Assembly (NCBI GenBank): GCA_034086985.1
Contig: JAXDZG010000003.1
Coordinates: 1 to 64,000, forward strand
Source of the DNA: Phascolarctobacterium_A sp034086985
Lineage (GTDB): Bacteria > Bacillota > Negativicutes > Acidaminococcales > Acidaminococcaceae
Length of the DNA: 64,000 nucleotides
Direction: 5' to 3'
Shown piece by piece: positions 1-7,296 of this stretch. The position numbers and the translations under genes were made by a program. The number at the start of each line of letters is the position of its first letter. Position 1 is the first letter of the stretch. The notes beneath the pieces are model-generated. The model was not told the origin of the DNA and did not search any database. It saw only the letters and a program-made list of their open reading frames with translations.

Positions 1-274
1 GGCTGCTTTTGCCTTTGAGATAGCCGATGAAATACGAAATGCTCATTTTGGGCGGGATACTCAGCAGCAGGTGTACATGGTCTGGACAAATTTCTCCTTC
101 AAGAATTTCTACCCCTTTCCATGCGCATAGCTGTCTTAAAATATCTCTAATCGCTAGTCTTTTTTCTTCATAAAAAACTTTTCTGCGACATTTAGGCGCA
201 AATACCACATGGTACTTACAATTCCACTTAGTATGTGCTAAACTATTTACGTCATCATTTTGCCCTTTTGGCAT
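1..274 (-). CDS. tnpA: IS200/IS605-family transposase TnpA (partial, 3' end outside window)
   Basis: This is the N-terminal part of a Y1 HUH transposase, which cuts and rejoins single-stranded DNA at IS200 element ends. The start is the ATG at 272-274, with a strong AGGAGGAG ribosome binding site just upstream. Visible family marks are the TKWNCKYHVVFAPKCRRKV block near residues 15-33, the HUH motif in PDHVHLLLSI and the following GYLKGKSS. The catalytic tyrosine expected downstream lies beyond the window, so activity cannot be judged. The reading frame is intact as far as it can be seen. Confidence 0.85.
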   Translation of the reverse strand, partial: MPKGQNDDVNSLAHTKWNCKYHVVFAPKCRRKVFYEEKRLAIRDILRQLCAWKGVEILEGEICPDHVHLLLSIPPKMSISYFIGYLKGKSS

Positions 275-283
275 TTTGATCTC

Positions 284-340
284 CTCCTAATGTGTATTTA
301 CTTTGACTGGCAGGTCACTAGTATCATATCACATTAGGAG
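284..340 (-). repeat. Inverted repeat sequestering the tnpA ribosome binding site
   Basis: A perfect 11-base inverted repeat (arms 284-294 and 330-340) sits directly upstream of the transposase start. The proximal arm contains the CTCCT complement of the ribosome binding site, so in the mRNA the site would be paired. IS200 TnpA expression is known to be held down by such a 5' hairpin. The second copy in this window has the same arrangement. Confidence 0.6.
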
Positions 341-372
341 TTTTTTTATTACTCACCGCTAAAGCTTCTCGG

Positions 373-395
373 AACCACGCCACCATGGCGTGGTT
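373..395. repeat. Perfect short hairpin, probable IS200-like end structure
   Basis: Ten-base arms at 373-382 and 386-395 with a 3-base loop. It lies where the left-end hairpin of an IS200-like element would be. It could alternatively be a terminator, since a short T-rich stretch follows on the plus strand. Confidence 0.4.
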
Positions 396-406
396 TTCAT
401 ATAAAA

Positions 407-441
407 AAAGGATGGAGCTTAATACGTCAGCTCCATCCTTT
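407..441 (-). terminator. Rho-independent terminator of the SH3 lipoprotein operon
   Basis: Perfect 13-base arms at 407-419 and 429-441 are followed on the minus strand by a run of seven T. It lies about 35 bases after the stop codon of the lipoprotein gene. Confidence 0.8.
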
Positions 442-474
442 CTCATCTGGTTCTCCCTATTCATATCGTTTTGA

Positions 475-1410
475 TTAATTATTAAAAGTATATTTAGCTT
501 GGGCGTCCTCTGATTTAACAAAGCCCTTGCTACCATTAGGAAGCTTGATATGATACCAGCGCCCGTCTTCATTACAAATAAATGCTAGTATGTTGTATCT
601 TTCACCGACCCTGCATTCACCAGCCTTATACTTGGGACGGAATGTAGCACGACTTTGCAGAGGAGTATTTTTCTGAACCGTAATGCTACCTATCACGGCA
701 TCTCCGTCCATCAATTTGGTATATTTTTTATCTATATATGCACCACCATAATCAGGGACATATACCCTATAGTAGTTACCATCAGAAGATTCACCAAGGT
801 GATCATAAGTCTGACCGTAGAAGGTTTCATCAACCTTATGTTGGGCATTACCGCTCGGATCTTTAGTTACATAAACCATTCTGCTCCTCGCAACAACCTT
901 TTTACCAGTAAAACTAATCTGTTCTTGAGGTGCCAAGCCTTGTACCATAGGAGTAGGATATTCCTTTTTTACTACAGGAGGCTCAGGTTTCTTTTCTTCA
1001 ATTTTTGGTAACGCTTGCTTAGTTCCATCACTTTTTGACTCATAAGTATTCATTACCTTACTCATAATAAGAGCACTGAGCAGTGGATTACCAACATTTC
1101 CGTTTACGGATATATTATGCAACTCAAAGCTGTTTCCTTTCACTATAAACTGAAATTTGTAATCAGCCGGCTTATTATCCCATAGAGCTTTACCCTTAAA
1201 CTCCACAACTTCATCATTTTCGGTAGACTTAAATGACTCCCATTTTCCATCACTAAAGAAGTTGTCAAAGGCATCTCCAATCTTGACGTTAGGATAGCGA
1301 GTCATGGAGCCCTCTCTAACTGTGAGCACATTTTTATCGTAGCAGCCACTTAAAACCAAGCTGAAAATCAGTATTACTATGCTAAAAGCTAACCGCATGG
1401 ACCTTTTCAT
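475..1410 (-). CDS. Lipoprotein with bacterial SH3-like domain
   Basis: Predicted exported lipoprotein of 311 residues. The N-terminus is a lipoprotein signal with a hydrophobic stretch and lipobox LVLSGC, so the mature protein starts at Cys near residue 23. The last 70 residues (GSITVQKNTPLQSRATF...GSKGFVKSEDA) look like an SH3b domain, a fold often used for binding cell-wall peptides; a second SH3-like stretch may precede it (YGQTYDHLGES...YIDKKY). The start is the ATG at 1410 because a GGAGG lies 8 bases upstream; an upstream TTG at 1416 lacks that spacing. It follows a 49-residue membrane protein gene whose stop touches its ribosome binding site, suggesting coupled translation. The exact function is unknown. 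Confidence 0.75.
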   Translation of the reverse strand: MKRSMRLAFSIVILIFSLVLSGCYDKNVLTVREGSMTRYPNVKIGDAFDNFFSDGKWESFKSTENDEVVEFKGKALWDNKPADYKFQFIVKGNSFELHNISVNGNVGNPLLSALIMSKVMNTYESKSDGTKQALPKIEEKKPEPPVVKKEYPTPMVQGLAPQEQISFTGKKVVARSRMVYVTKDPSGNAQHKVDETFYGQTYDHLGESSDGNYYRVYVPDYGGAYIDKKYTKLMDGDAVIGSITVQKNTPLQSRATFRPKYKAGECRVGERYNILAFICNEDGRWYHIKLPNGSKGFVKSEDAQAKYTFNN

Positions 1411-1422
1411 TAGCAAAACCTC

Positions 1423-1572
1423 CTACCTATACAACCTGCCACTACCATGGCATACAGGACATTCTCCCTTTTTAAAGCCAAAGTATAATATTACGGCTAA
1501 TAGAGCAAGGAATAGAATGACTCCTATTGCCCCGCTACCAAAAAGCAGATATAAACCACCAAAGCCAAACAT
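1423..1572 (-). CDS. Small membrane protein with CxxCxGxG motif (49 aa)
   Basis: A short reading frame starting at the ATG at 1572 and stopping at TAG 1423-1425. It encodes one hydrophobic segment (about residues 6-33, rich in F, L, I, V, G) followed by a basic KK and a C-terminal CPVCHGSGRLYR. The CxxCxGxG pattern is one half of the DnaJ-type zinc knuckle. Its stop codon lies against the ribosome binding site of the SH3 lipoprotein gene, so the two are probably co-translated. The upstream ribosome binding site (AGGG, 11 bases away) is only moderate. Not recognised as a named family. Confidence 0.5.
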   Translation of the reverse strand: MFGFGGLYLLFGSGAIGVILFLALLAVILYFGFKKGECPVCHGSGRLYR

Positions 1573-1710
1573 TGAGCTTAAGCCCTACAACACTGCTGGT
1601 TCAAGAGACTCATTCTAAGCGAATATGACACCAATAAAAAACTTGCAGCAAAAAGTTTACAAAACATCTCTTTGTTGTTAAAAAATGTAAGCATCTAGGT
1701 ATTAAAGAAA

Positions 1711-1989
1711 TCAGCAGTAGAATTTGATAGTATCCACACGATGGTGTTGTTTCCACTGCAAACAAATCAGAAAATGCTGTGCTGCGATAATTTCCATAAG
1801 CTCATTTAAATCCTTTTGGGCCACATCATCCTGTTTTTTTGCTAATATGCAGCCACCACTCTTTGTTAGCCAAATTTTCGTTGCGTTTGGCCGCGGTGAT
1901 CCTCTGGCTACATGCACGTGAATTGGTTCATCATTTTCATTGGACCAAAAAAAGACTATATAACCCTTGATAGTAAATATTTTAGGCAA
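1711..1989 (-). CDS. DUF4160 domain protein
   Basis: A 92-residue protein resembling DUF4160 (MPKIFTIKGYIVFFWSNEND-EPIHVHV near the N-terminus; ...ATKIWLTKSGGCILA). The family is small, often paired with another short gene, and has no firm biochemical role; some members have been suspected of being toxin-antitoxin parts. The start is a TTG at 1989 with GGAGGG 7 bases upstream. It overlaps the stop of the preceding gene by 8 bases, so the two are translated together. Confidence 0.65.
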   Translation of the reverse strand: MPKIFTIKGYIVFFWSNENDEPIHVHVARGSPRPNATKIWLTKSGGCILAKKQDDVAQKDLNELMEIIAAQHFLICLQWKQHHRVDTIKFYC

Positions 1990-2251
1990 TTTTCAGCCCT
2001 CCGTTCGCACCATACTTGTAGAACAAATGAGCATTACTATGCATGAACTGATCAAAAATTTTCATTTCCTCATCAGTAAAACCATCCCTAATTATCCATT
2101 TATAGCTAGGGAGTTGGCATCTAGCTGTATCAAATCCGTTCTCTGTAGGTCTCTCAAAATGAACCTCGACCTTTTGCAGTCCATCTTCTTCAAACACGTT
2201 AGTATATACAATTTCAGTACCATCAGCAAGCGTAATATAAGGATAAATCAT
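1982..2251 (-). CDS. Small hypothetical protein paired with DUF4160
   Basis: An 89-residue soluble protein beginning MIYPYITLADGTEIVYTN. The ATG at 2251 is chosen over a longer start at 2275 because GGAGG lies 8 bases upstream. I do not recognise the family. It is the first gene of a two-gene unit with the DUF4160 gene, which it overlaps by 8 bases. A pair of small overlapping genes beside insertion sequences would suit a toxin-antitoxin or stress module, but nothing in the sequence proves it. Confidence 0.6.
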   Translation of the reverse strand: MIYPYITLADGTEIVYTNVFEEDGLQKVEVHFERPTENGFDTARCQLPSYKWIIRDGFTDEEMKIFDQFMHSNAHLFYKYGANGGLKIA

Positions 2252-2316
2252 CAAAAACACCTCCAATCCAATCAATAACCTATAATCCCCACTATCGTGA
2301 ACATTCTCTCATTACA

Positions 2317-2345
2317 ATTATACACTTACTTCACATTACCCGCAA
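2317..2345 (-). promoter_or_regulatory. Candidate sigma-A promoter for the DUF4160 pair
   Basis: On the minus strand TTGCGG (2340-2345), a 17-base spacer and a perfect TATAAT (2317-2322) lie about 65 bases upstream of the first gene. Confidence 0.5.
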
Positions 2346-2389
2346 GAGAAAACTCTTTGACAATATAATATTCAAAACCCAAAAAGCTT

Positions 2390-2436
2390 AGAAACCGTCC
2401 ATCAGGCTACATCTCCAAGCCTTTTGAACGGTTTCT
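2390..2436. repeat. Nested inverted repeat in the 2276-2660 gap
   Basis: Nine-base arms at 2390-2398 and 2428-2436 enclose a second pair of 5-base arms (2404-2408 and 2418-2422). The surrounding 2276-2660 stretch holds no convincing gene: its right part is the end of an IS200-like element, its left part the promoter of the DUF4160 pair. This hairpin could be a terminator or a small structured transcript; no long T-run follows. Confidence 0.35.
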
Positions 2437-2661
2437 TAATCTGCCTATTTCAAAACTACAAATATGGTATATTTTTATGGGTACCCTGTAGTTACCGAAA
2501 AGAATGTTCGCTATAAACAAATCATCACCACCCGTCTAACGGGTGGTTTGACCAAGGGCTATAAGCCCTTATCACTGGCCAGCGTCTAAAGGCGCTGGCT
2601 TTCACTTTGTTCAAGACACAATGCCTTTGACACTTTTGCCGCCCCAAACGGGGCGTTTGTA

Positions 2662-3122
2662 TTACTTGCTACCCTTAAAAGGATCTTCGTACTCTTTTAC
2701 GCTCAACTTATCCAAGGCAATATAGTGCTTTTCTTTTTCTTGAATATTTTTATGATTGTAGCCTCATTGAGTACTACTGTGGAAACATAATATCCTTATG
2801 CCCATAAATGTCTATTGCCAAACTTGTACTTAAGATTTGCATGTTTGTCAAACATCATTAGGGCAGATTTCCCCTTTAAGTATCCCATAATTTGCGATAC
2901 TGAATACTTTGGATGAATGCTAAGTAACAGATGTACATGGTCAGGCATCATGTGCCCTTCTATGATTTCTATACCCTTATACTTACATAAATTCTTCAAT
3001 ATCTCTTTGAGGCTTTCCCGATATTGATTATATATGATTTTTCTTCTATACTTAGGTGTGAACACAATATGATATTTACAGGTCCATTTCGTATGGGACA
3101 ACCCATTTACTTTTGCAGGCAT
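2662..3122 (-). pseudogene. tnpA: IS200-like transposase TnpA, broken by a stop and a frameshift
   Basis: From the ATG at 3122 (AAAGG site upstream) the frame encodes a typical TnpA N-terminus with the HUH motif (PDHVHLLLSI) and ends at TAA after GNRHLWA, about residue 108. Reading on, the same frame continues as GYYVSTVVLNEATIIK, which is family sequence, so the TAA replaces a sense codon. A frameshift then follows, and the remaining tail (KEKHYIALDKLSVKEYEDP) is in another frame and stops at 2662-2664. The frameshift falls next to where the catalytic tyrosine of IS200/IS605 enzymes is expected. The element cannot make a working transposase. Confidence 0.8.
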
Positions 3123-3123
3123 T

Positions 3124-3188
3124 AACTCATCATTCCTTTCTAGACATAGTGACTTGAACACTTACTATTCTTCACGGAATGATGAGTT
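3124..3188 (-). repeat. Inverted repeat in the tnpA leader (second copy)
   Basis: Perfect 13-base arms at 3124-3136 and 3176-3188. The proximal arm touches the tnpA start region and ribosome binding site, as in the copy at the left edge of the window. Confidence 0.55.
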
Positions 3189-3296
3189 TTTGTATAACAT
3201 TCAATGCGCATCCGCATAGCGGGTGGTTCTCTGTTTCACGCTGCCTCATTTCTTTTCAGAAACCCGTCAGCGTTCAACTGGTTAAAACCACATAAT

Positions 3297-3330
3297 AAAA
3301 AAAGAGCTTTCAGATTATCTCCGAAAGCTC
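3297..3330 (-). terminator. Terminator of tRNA-Ser(GCU)
   Basis: Eight-base arms (3304-3311 and 3323-3330) followed on the minus strand by seven T, 13 bases beyond the tRNA 3' end. Confidence 0.75.
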
Positions 3331-3343
3331 ATCTTTTTAGTGT

Positions 3344-3435
3344 TGGCGGAGTGGGTGGGATTCGAACCCACGCACGGGGTAAACCGTCTAACGATTTAGC
3401 AAACCGTCCTCTTCAGCCAGCTTGAGTACCACTCC
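3344..3435 (-). tRNA. tRNA-Ser (anticodon GCU)
   Basis: A 92-base class II tRNA with encoded CCA. The acceptor stem pairs GGAGTGG with CCACTCC, the anticodon loop is TTGCTAA giving GCU, there is a long variable arm, and the T arm has GGTTCGAATCC. It has its own promoter and terminator. Confidence 0.95.
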
Positions 3436-3451
3436 ATTAGACTACTATATG

Positions 3452-3480
3452 AGTATAACACAAACACCACTTTTTGACAA
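3452..3480 (-). promoter_or_regulatory. Promoter of tRNA-Ser(GCU)
   Basis: Minus-strand TTGTCA (3475-3480), 17-base spacer, TATACT (3452-3457), placing the start of transcription about 10 bases before the tRNA. Confidence 0.7.
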
Positions 3481-3611
3481 GTACTATTTACGTCATTTTT
3501 AGCAAATTCTTTAGCTTTTTTACTGCAATGCTGTTTTCTGCGGTCAACTAGTTGTCAAGTCCTGCTAGTTTAATAAAATTAATAAAAACTGCTTCTAAAA
3601 CCCGCATGAAA

Positions 3612-3701
3612 TGGCGGAAAGGGTGGGATTCGAACCCACGGAGGGCTTGCACCCTCGCTAGTTTTCAAGACTAGAGCCTTAAACCACTCGGCCACCTTTC
3701 C
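3612..3701 (-). tRNA. tRNA-Ser (anticodon UGA)
   Basis: A 90-base class II tRNA with encoded CCA. The acceptor stem pairs GGAAAGG with CCTTTCC, the anticodon stem CTAGT/ACTAG frames the loop CTTGAAA (UGA), and the T arm has GGTTCGAATCC. Its own promoter lies immediately upstream. Confidence 0.95.
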
Positions 3702-3712
3702 GTAACAGTATT

Positions 3713-3741
3713 ATTTTACTAAAAAATATGCTCTGCGTCAA
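3713..3741 (-). promoter_or_regulatory. Promoter of tRNA-Ser(UGA)
   Basis: Minus-strand TTGACG (3736-3741), 17-base spacer, TAAAAT (3713-3718), a few bases upstream of the tRNA 5' end. Confidence 0.7.
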
Positions 3742-3839
3742 GTGCTTCGCACTCGCCGCTTTCTCGATACTACCATAGTACAATAGTACATACTAAGCAA
3801 TGCCAAAGCAGCAAATGCGAGCTAACTAAACAAAAATGC

Positions 3840-4472
3840 TTACCCTAAAACCTTATCCGTCACAGCCAGTGCCTCTTCCTCCAGCTCTTCGGCAGTCTTG
3901 AGCAGATTGTTTAGCTCTGCCTTGACCTGACGGTTATACTCCTCGTCCTTAGTAAGGCCCAAATTAATGCGCACATTGTACTCAGCGCAGCGCAAAGCGG
4001 CCCGTGCCAACAGAGCGCTGCAGGCTCCATCCGTAATCACGCCCGGGTTACCAATGCACACCAGCCTTTCCGCCAGCATAAGAGCTCTATATGAGGCTCT
4101 AGCAATAGCTAGAGGCACCTCCGCTGCCTCCTTGGCAGCATTGCGGATAGCAGCAGTGCGAGCCGCCTTCTCCTCCTCCGTCGCCTTGGGCAGCTTGTAG
4201 CAGGCCATAAAGCTGTTGAAAACAGCTGCATCGTCCTCTACCAGAGTAAGCAGCGTTTGGCGTACCTCCTCGGCCTCGTCCAAAAGCTCCTTCACCTCCG
4301 GCTCCTGCTGAGCGAACTTTTCCTTACCAATAGTCAGATTGGCCACCATGGAGGCCAAGGAGGCCGCCAAAGCGCCCGCCATAGCCGCGCCGCCACCGCC
4401 TCCCGGCGCCGGCGCGCTGCTGGCCAATGCAGCCAAAAATTCAGTGCTCTTCATATCCGTCAATTTACTCAT
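3840..4472 (-). CDS. Cyclodeaminase/cyclohydrolase family protein (FTCD_C)
   Basis: A 210-residue, mostly helical protein of the formimidoyl-tetrahydrofolate cyclodeaminase / methenyl-tetrahydrofolate cyclohydrolase family (as in FchA), which interconverts one-carbon folates in the cytoplasm. The family mark is the N-terminal PAPGGGGGAAMAGALAASLA segment (residues 21-40), plus the later CIGNPGVITDGACSALLA block. Length matches stand-alone members. A GGAGG site lies before the ATG. A terminator-like hairpin separates it from the preceding yqgF gene, so it may be its own unit. Which of the two reactions it performs cannot be told from sequence alone. Confidence 0.8.
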   Translation of the reverse strand: MSKLTDMKSTEFLAALASSAPAPGGGGGAAMAGALAASLASMVANLTIGKEKFAQQEPEVKELLDEAEEVRQTLLTLVEDDAAVFNSFMACYKLPKATEEEKAARTAAIRNAAKEAAEVPLAIARASYRALMLAERLVCIGNPGVITDGACSALLARAALRCAEYNVRINLGLTKDEEYNRQVKAELNNLLKTAEELEEEALAVTDKVLG

Positions 4473-4529
4473 ATTACTACCTCCTCATGCAATCGACAAT
4501 AACATTACACTTGCAAAATCCTATACAAA

Positions 4530-4572
4530 AGGCTATGAAGCTCAAGCATCCCTGCTTGTGGCCCCATAGCCT
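4530..4572 (-). terminator. Terminator after the lpxB-yqgF operon
   Basis: Eight-base outer arms (4530-4537 and 4565-4572) enclose an inner CAAGCA/TGCTTG stem; four T follow on the minus strand. It lies 10 bases after the yqgF stop. Confidence 0.6.
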
Positions 4573-4581
4573 CTAATTACA

Positions 4582-4992
4582 TCATTGTGGCTGTTGCGCC
4601 AGCCATCTACGCACCTGCACCACTGCAGCATAAGCGTCCAAGGGCTCGTCAGGTACCAGCATTCCCAGAGGCACCAGCTTGCGCCAGCCACGGGGCGGAT
4701 TTACCTGCCAATAGAGCATGCGAGCCTCCTCAGTGCTATGAGCCTCGCCCACAATAGACAAAGGCACAGCGCTAAACGCCTTGTGAACAGCTTGCCCAAT
4801 AGCCTTGCAATTGGTGCCATCGCCCATCACTATGCCTTTTAACTCATCGCCATTGACAAAGGCTATAAGCTCCTGCTCCATGTGCTCCGTCATAGCAATA
4901 TGTAAGGCCAAAATATTGCCTAGCTCATCCACAAGCGCTAAACCGGTCTTACTGCGTCCTGGGTCAATACCCAAAAACTTACTCATTGCCAT
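4582..4992 (-). CDS. YqgF/RuvX-like RNase H-fold protein
   Basis: About 137 residues. The start MAMSKFLGIDPGRSKTGLALVD is the typical first strand of the YqgF/RuvX (RuvC-like) RNase H fold, with the DPGR aspartate as presumed catalytic residue. Relatives mature 16S rRNA or act on Holliday junctions. The ATG at 4992 (AAGGG upstream) or at 4986 overlaps the end of the DUF3084 gene; the longer upstream frame is the DUF3084 gene in another frame. The later acidic motifs are less clear, so the precise role is left open. Confidence 0.65.
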   Translation of the reverse strand: MAMSKFLGIDPGRSKTGLALVDELGNILALHIAMTEHMEQELIAFVNGDELKGIVMGDGTNCKAIGQAVHKAFSAVPLSIVGEAHSTEEARMLYWQVNPPRGWRKLVPLGMLVPDEPLDAYAAVVQVRRWLAQQPQ

Positions 4993-6154
4993 CACTGCCC
5001 TTAAGCACCGCAGGCACAACCTCCAAGCGCACACGCACAGGTCCTGCCGTAGTAATATCACCCTTAGCATATGCTTTTAAGGTGAAGGCTCCACTGGTGC
5101 GGCGAATAGCATTACTGGTTTCAATCATGGTGGCAGCGTCCATATTGCCCACCTTACCCGTTAAGGGATCGGGCAGCACGCCTGCCTGTACAGCAGTATG
5201 ATTGACCTGACTCAAGAAGCCCATGAGCAAATTATCATGGGAAGTGGAGCCATCATTTAAATCATAATTGGCACTATAAATGAGCGTGCCCTCAGGATAA
5301 ATAAACTGATTCTCAAAGATTTCTATTTCGCAAACGGCTAGCTCGCCTACGATAATATTAGCTACAGTGCGCAATCTAAAGAACAAATTGCCCTTGCTCT
5401 TATCCAAAGCATTGACTGCCCCGGCCACGGAGTTGCGGGCAAGCCAAATAGCCTGCAGGGGCTGCTCCTGTTGCTGTACTCCAAGTCGCTGCAAGGCCAT
5501 ATCGTTGGCATTTTGCAGGAACCAGTTCACCTGGGCAATATTGGCATCGTGCTTTAAGCCACCACGCATCACACCTGCGTAAACAACCTCACCGGCACGG
5601 TAATACACCTGACCCTCGCGCACGTTGATAATGCCCTTGCGCAGAGCCTCGGTGGTTTTTTCCAGCTCCTGGATCTCACTGGTCAGTTGCTCCTTAGACG
5701 CTGTCAGACTAGTCAGCTCCTCCTGAGCCTTGCTATACATGCTGTTGACCTCAGCCAGCTTGGCCTCCATAGCATCATTTTCACGCATGCTTTCCTGCAT
5801 ACGAGCGTCCAGCTCACTAATTTTTTGGTTCTGCTCCTCCACCTTGCCCTTGGCCTCTTTTAAAGCCACAGCAGCATTGGCCTTTTCCGCATTCAGCATG
5901 CGCAGCTCCTTTTGTAGCTTATCCATGCCAAAAAGGGCTGTGCGAGCACTCTCCGAGGATACAGCCATAACGCCAATGGTGAGCACCGCAATAATGGTGC
6001 CACTGGTCACGGTAAGAAGAATGGATGTATGCTTGGGACGCAGGCCAAAGATGGACATTTTCTTTTTGCCGATTTTGCTACCCATTTTGTCAGCCAGATA
6101 GGCGATAAAACCGCCCACAATGGCCATAATAATAATTAATCTGATGCCTACCAA
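4979..6154 (-). CDS. DUF3084 domain membrane protein with coiled coil
   Basis: About 391 residues. Two hydrophobic spans near the N-terminus (about residues 4-20 and 45-65) are followed by a long coiled coil (about 75-175, rich in E, K, A, L) and a globular C-terminal part. This matches DUF3084, found in Negativicutes and cyanobacteria and of unknown function. A TTG at 6154 with GAGAGGTGA just upstream is a better start than the TTG at 6172, which has no site. It sits directly after the LPS export permease gene and overlaps the next gene, so it may serve envelope assembly, but that is inference from position. Confidence 0.7.
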   Translation of the reverse strand: MVGIRLIIIMAIVGGFIAYLADKMGSKIGKKKMSIFGLRPKHTSILLTVTSGTIIAVLTIGVMAVSSESARTALFGMDKLQKELRMLNAEKANAAVALKEAKGKVEEQNQKISELDARMQESMRENDAMEAKLAEVNSMYSKAQEELTSLTASKEQLTSEIQELEKTTEALRKGIINVREGQVYYRAGEVVYAGVMRGGLKHDANIAQVNWFLQNANDMALQRLGVQQQEQPLQAIWLARNSVAGAVNALDKSKGNLFFRLRTVANIIVGELAVCEIEIFENQFIYPEGTLIYSANYDLNDGSTSHDNLLMGFLSQVNHTAVQAGVLPDPLTGKVGNMDAATMIETSNAIRRTSGAFTLKAYAKGDITTAGPVRVRLEVVPAVLKGSDGNE

Positions 6155-6193
6155 AGGCTCACCTCTCTTCAAAGCCAGCGCTTAGCCGACTAA

Positions 6194-7285
6194 TTAGAAA
6201 TTCTTTTTCTTCATGAAGTAAAGACCGATACCTAGGCACAAGATATTAGGCAAAGCACAGGCCAGCAGCGGGGGCATAGCGCCCCCCTTGCCCAGACCAG
6301 TCGTAAAGGTCATAACTGCGTAATAAATAAAGATAACGATAACGCTGATGCCAAGGCCAATGGAAGAGCTGGTCCTTTGCTTTTGGGTACCAAGACAGGC
6401 ACCGATCATAGCAAAGAAGAAGCTGGCCAGAGGAATATTGATGCGCATAAAAATCTCACACCATTGCTTGTTGGTGGGACTCTTCTGCTTTTCCAGCATA
6501 CCAATATATTCCCGCAGCTCGCGGATCGTCATCTCCTCAGGGTCCTTCTGCTCCCAAGAAATCTGCTTAGGAGAGAAATTCAAGGGGATAATCTGCTCGG
6601 TAAATTTGGCCGTGCTAGTCACGCCCTCTTGGTCGTTCAAAGCAAATACATTGCCATTAACGATGCGCCAGGAGCCATTTTCCCAATAACCATCCTTGGC
6701 AGTTTGGATGCGGGTGATTTTGCCCTTTTCAAACTCCTCGATGGTAATATCGGTCATCTTGCCCTTTTTCTCATCAAATTTATTGGCATAGGTTACCCTT
6801 TGGGTATTGCCGCTAATAGTCTTGATAACGATGTGCTCCTGAGTAGTGGGGCGAGTATTGTGCTTGATTTCCTCGTTCAGAATGCGCTTAGCCTCTGCCT
6901 TGGAAAAGGGCACCATTTTTTCGGCCCATACCAAAGAGAACATGCTTACGAAAAAGCCTACCACCAAAACCGGAGCCACAATGCGATAATAGCTTACGCC
7001 ACCAGCCTTCATGGCTGTGATCTCGCTGCTTCCGGACAGCTTACCAAAGGCCATCAGGGCAGCCAGTAGCATGGACATGGGGAAGGTGTAGTTGATGATT
7101 TCCGGCATATTATACATGAACAAGCGCGCAATGGTCTCGATGGAAGCGCCGTATTGGGTAATATACTGGGTAATCTTGAACAGCATGGTGCTGGCAATAA
7201 AGATGCTGGAGAAGGATGCAACACCGAAAATGAAGGGATACAGCAGCTCCTTCAGCACATAACGGTCTAATATACGTAATCGCAC
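6194..7285 (-). CDS. LptF/LptG family LPS export permease
   Basis: A 363-residue inner-membrane protein of the YjgP/YjgQ family. It has membrane spans near residues 14-36, 60-80 and 100-120, a periplasmic jellyroll-like middle (about 135-260) and three C-terminal spans. LptF and LptG normally form a dimer that with LptB pulls LPS from the inner membrane. Only one such gene is present here, immediately downstream of lptB, lptA and lptC, so either it forms a homodimer or the partner lies elsewhere. It starts with ATG 12 bases after lptB. Confidence 0.9.
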   Translation of the reverse strand: MRLRILDRYVLKELLYPFIFGVASFSSIFIASTMLFKITQYITQYGASIETIARLFMYNMPEIINYTFPMSMLLAALMAFGKLSGSSEITAMKAGGVSYYRIVAPVLVVGFFVSMFSLVWAEKMVPFSKAEAKRILNEEIKHNTRPTTQEHIVIKTISGNTQRVTYANKFDEKKGKMTDITIEEFEKGKITRIQTAKDGYWENGSWRIVNGNVFALNDQEGVTSTAKFTEQIIPLNFSPKQISWEQKDPEEMTIRELREYIGMLEKQKSPTNKQWCEIFMRINIPLASFFFAMIGACLGTQKQRTSSSIGLGISVIVIFIYYAVMTFTTGLGKGGAMPPLLACALPNILCLGIGLYFMKKKNF

Positions 7286-7296
7286 TTTCCTTCCTC

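Larger units (their letters stand above)
1..395 (-). mobile_element. IS200/IS605-like element, 5' part only
   Basis: The window opens inside an IS200-like insertion read on the minus strand. It holds the first 91 codons of a TnpA gene, an upstream inverted repeat covering the ribosome binding site, and a further perfect hairpin at 373-395. IS200-type elements normally carry subterminal hairpins rather than terminal inverted repeats, so the outer limit near 395 is an estimate. The rest of the element lies left of the window. The sequence is related to, but clearly diverged from, the second copy at about 2.5-3.2 kb. Confidence 0.5.
2527..3226 (-). mobile_element. Degenerate IS200-like element
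   Basis: About 700 bases, the usual IS200 size. It contains a broken tnpA, a 13-base inverted repeat over the tnpA leader, and a row of hairpins after the gene (2527-2547 with a 3-base loop; about 2555-2571; about 2578-2600; about 2642-2655). Both outer ends carry CGGGTGGTT (2540-2548 and 3220-3228), consistent with shared end signals. The limits are approximate. Confidence 0.55.

Noticed and set aside
2527..2655. Row of hairpins that might look like a CRISPR or repeat array
   Set aside because: The hairpins differ in sequence and spacing and fit the 3' end of an IS200-like element; no repeat-spacer pattern exists anywhere in the window.
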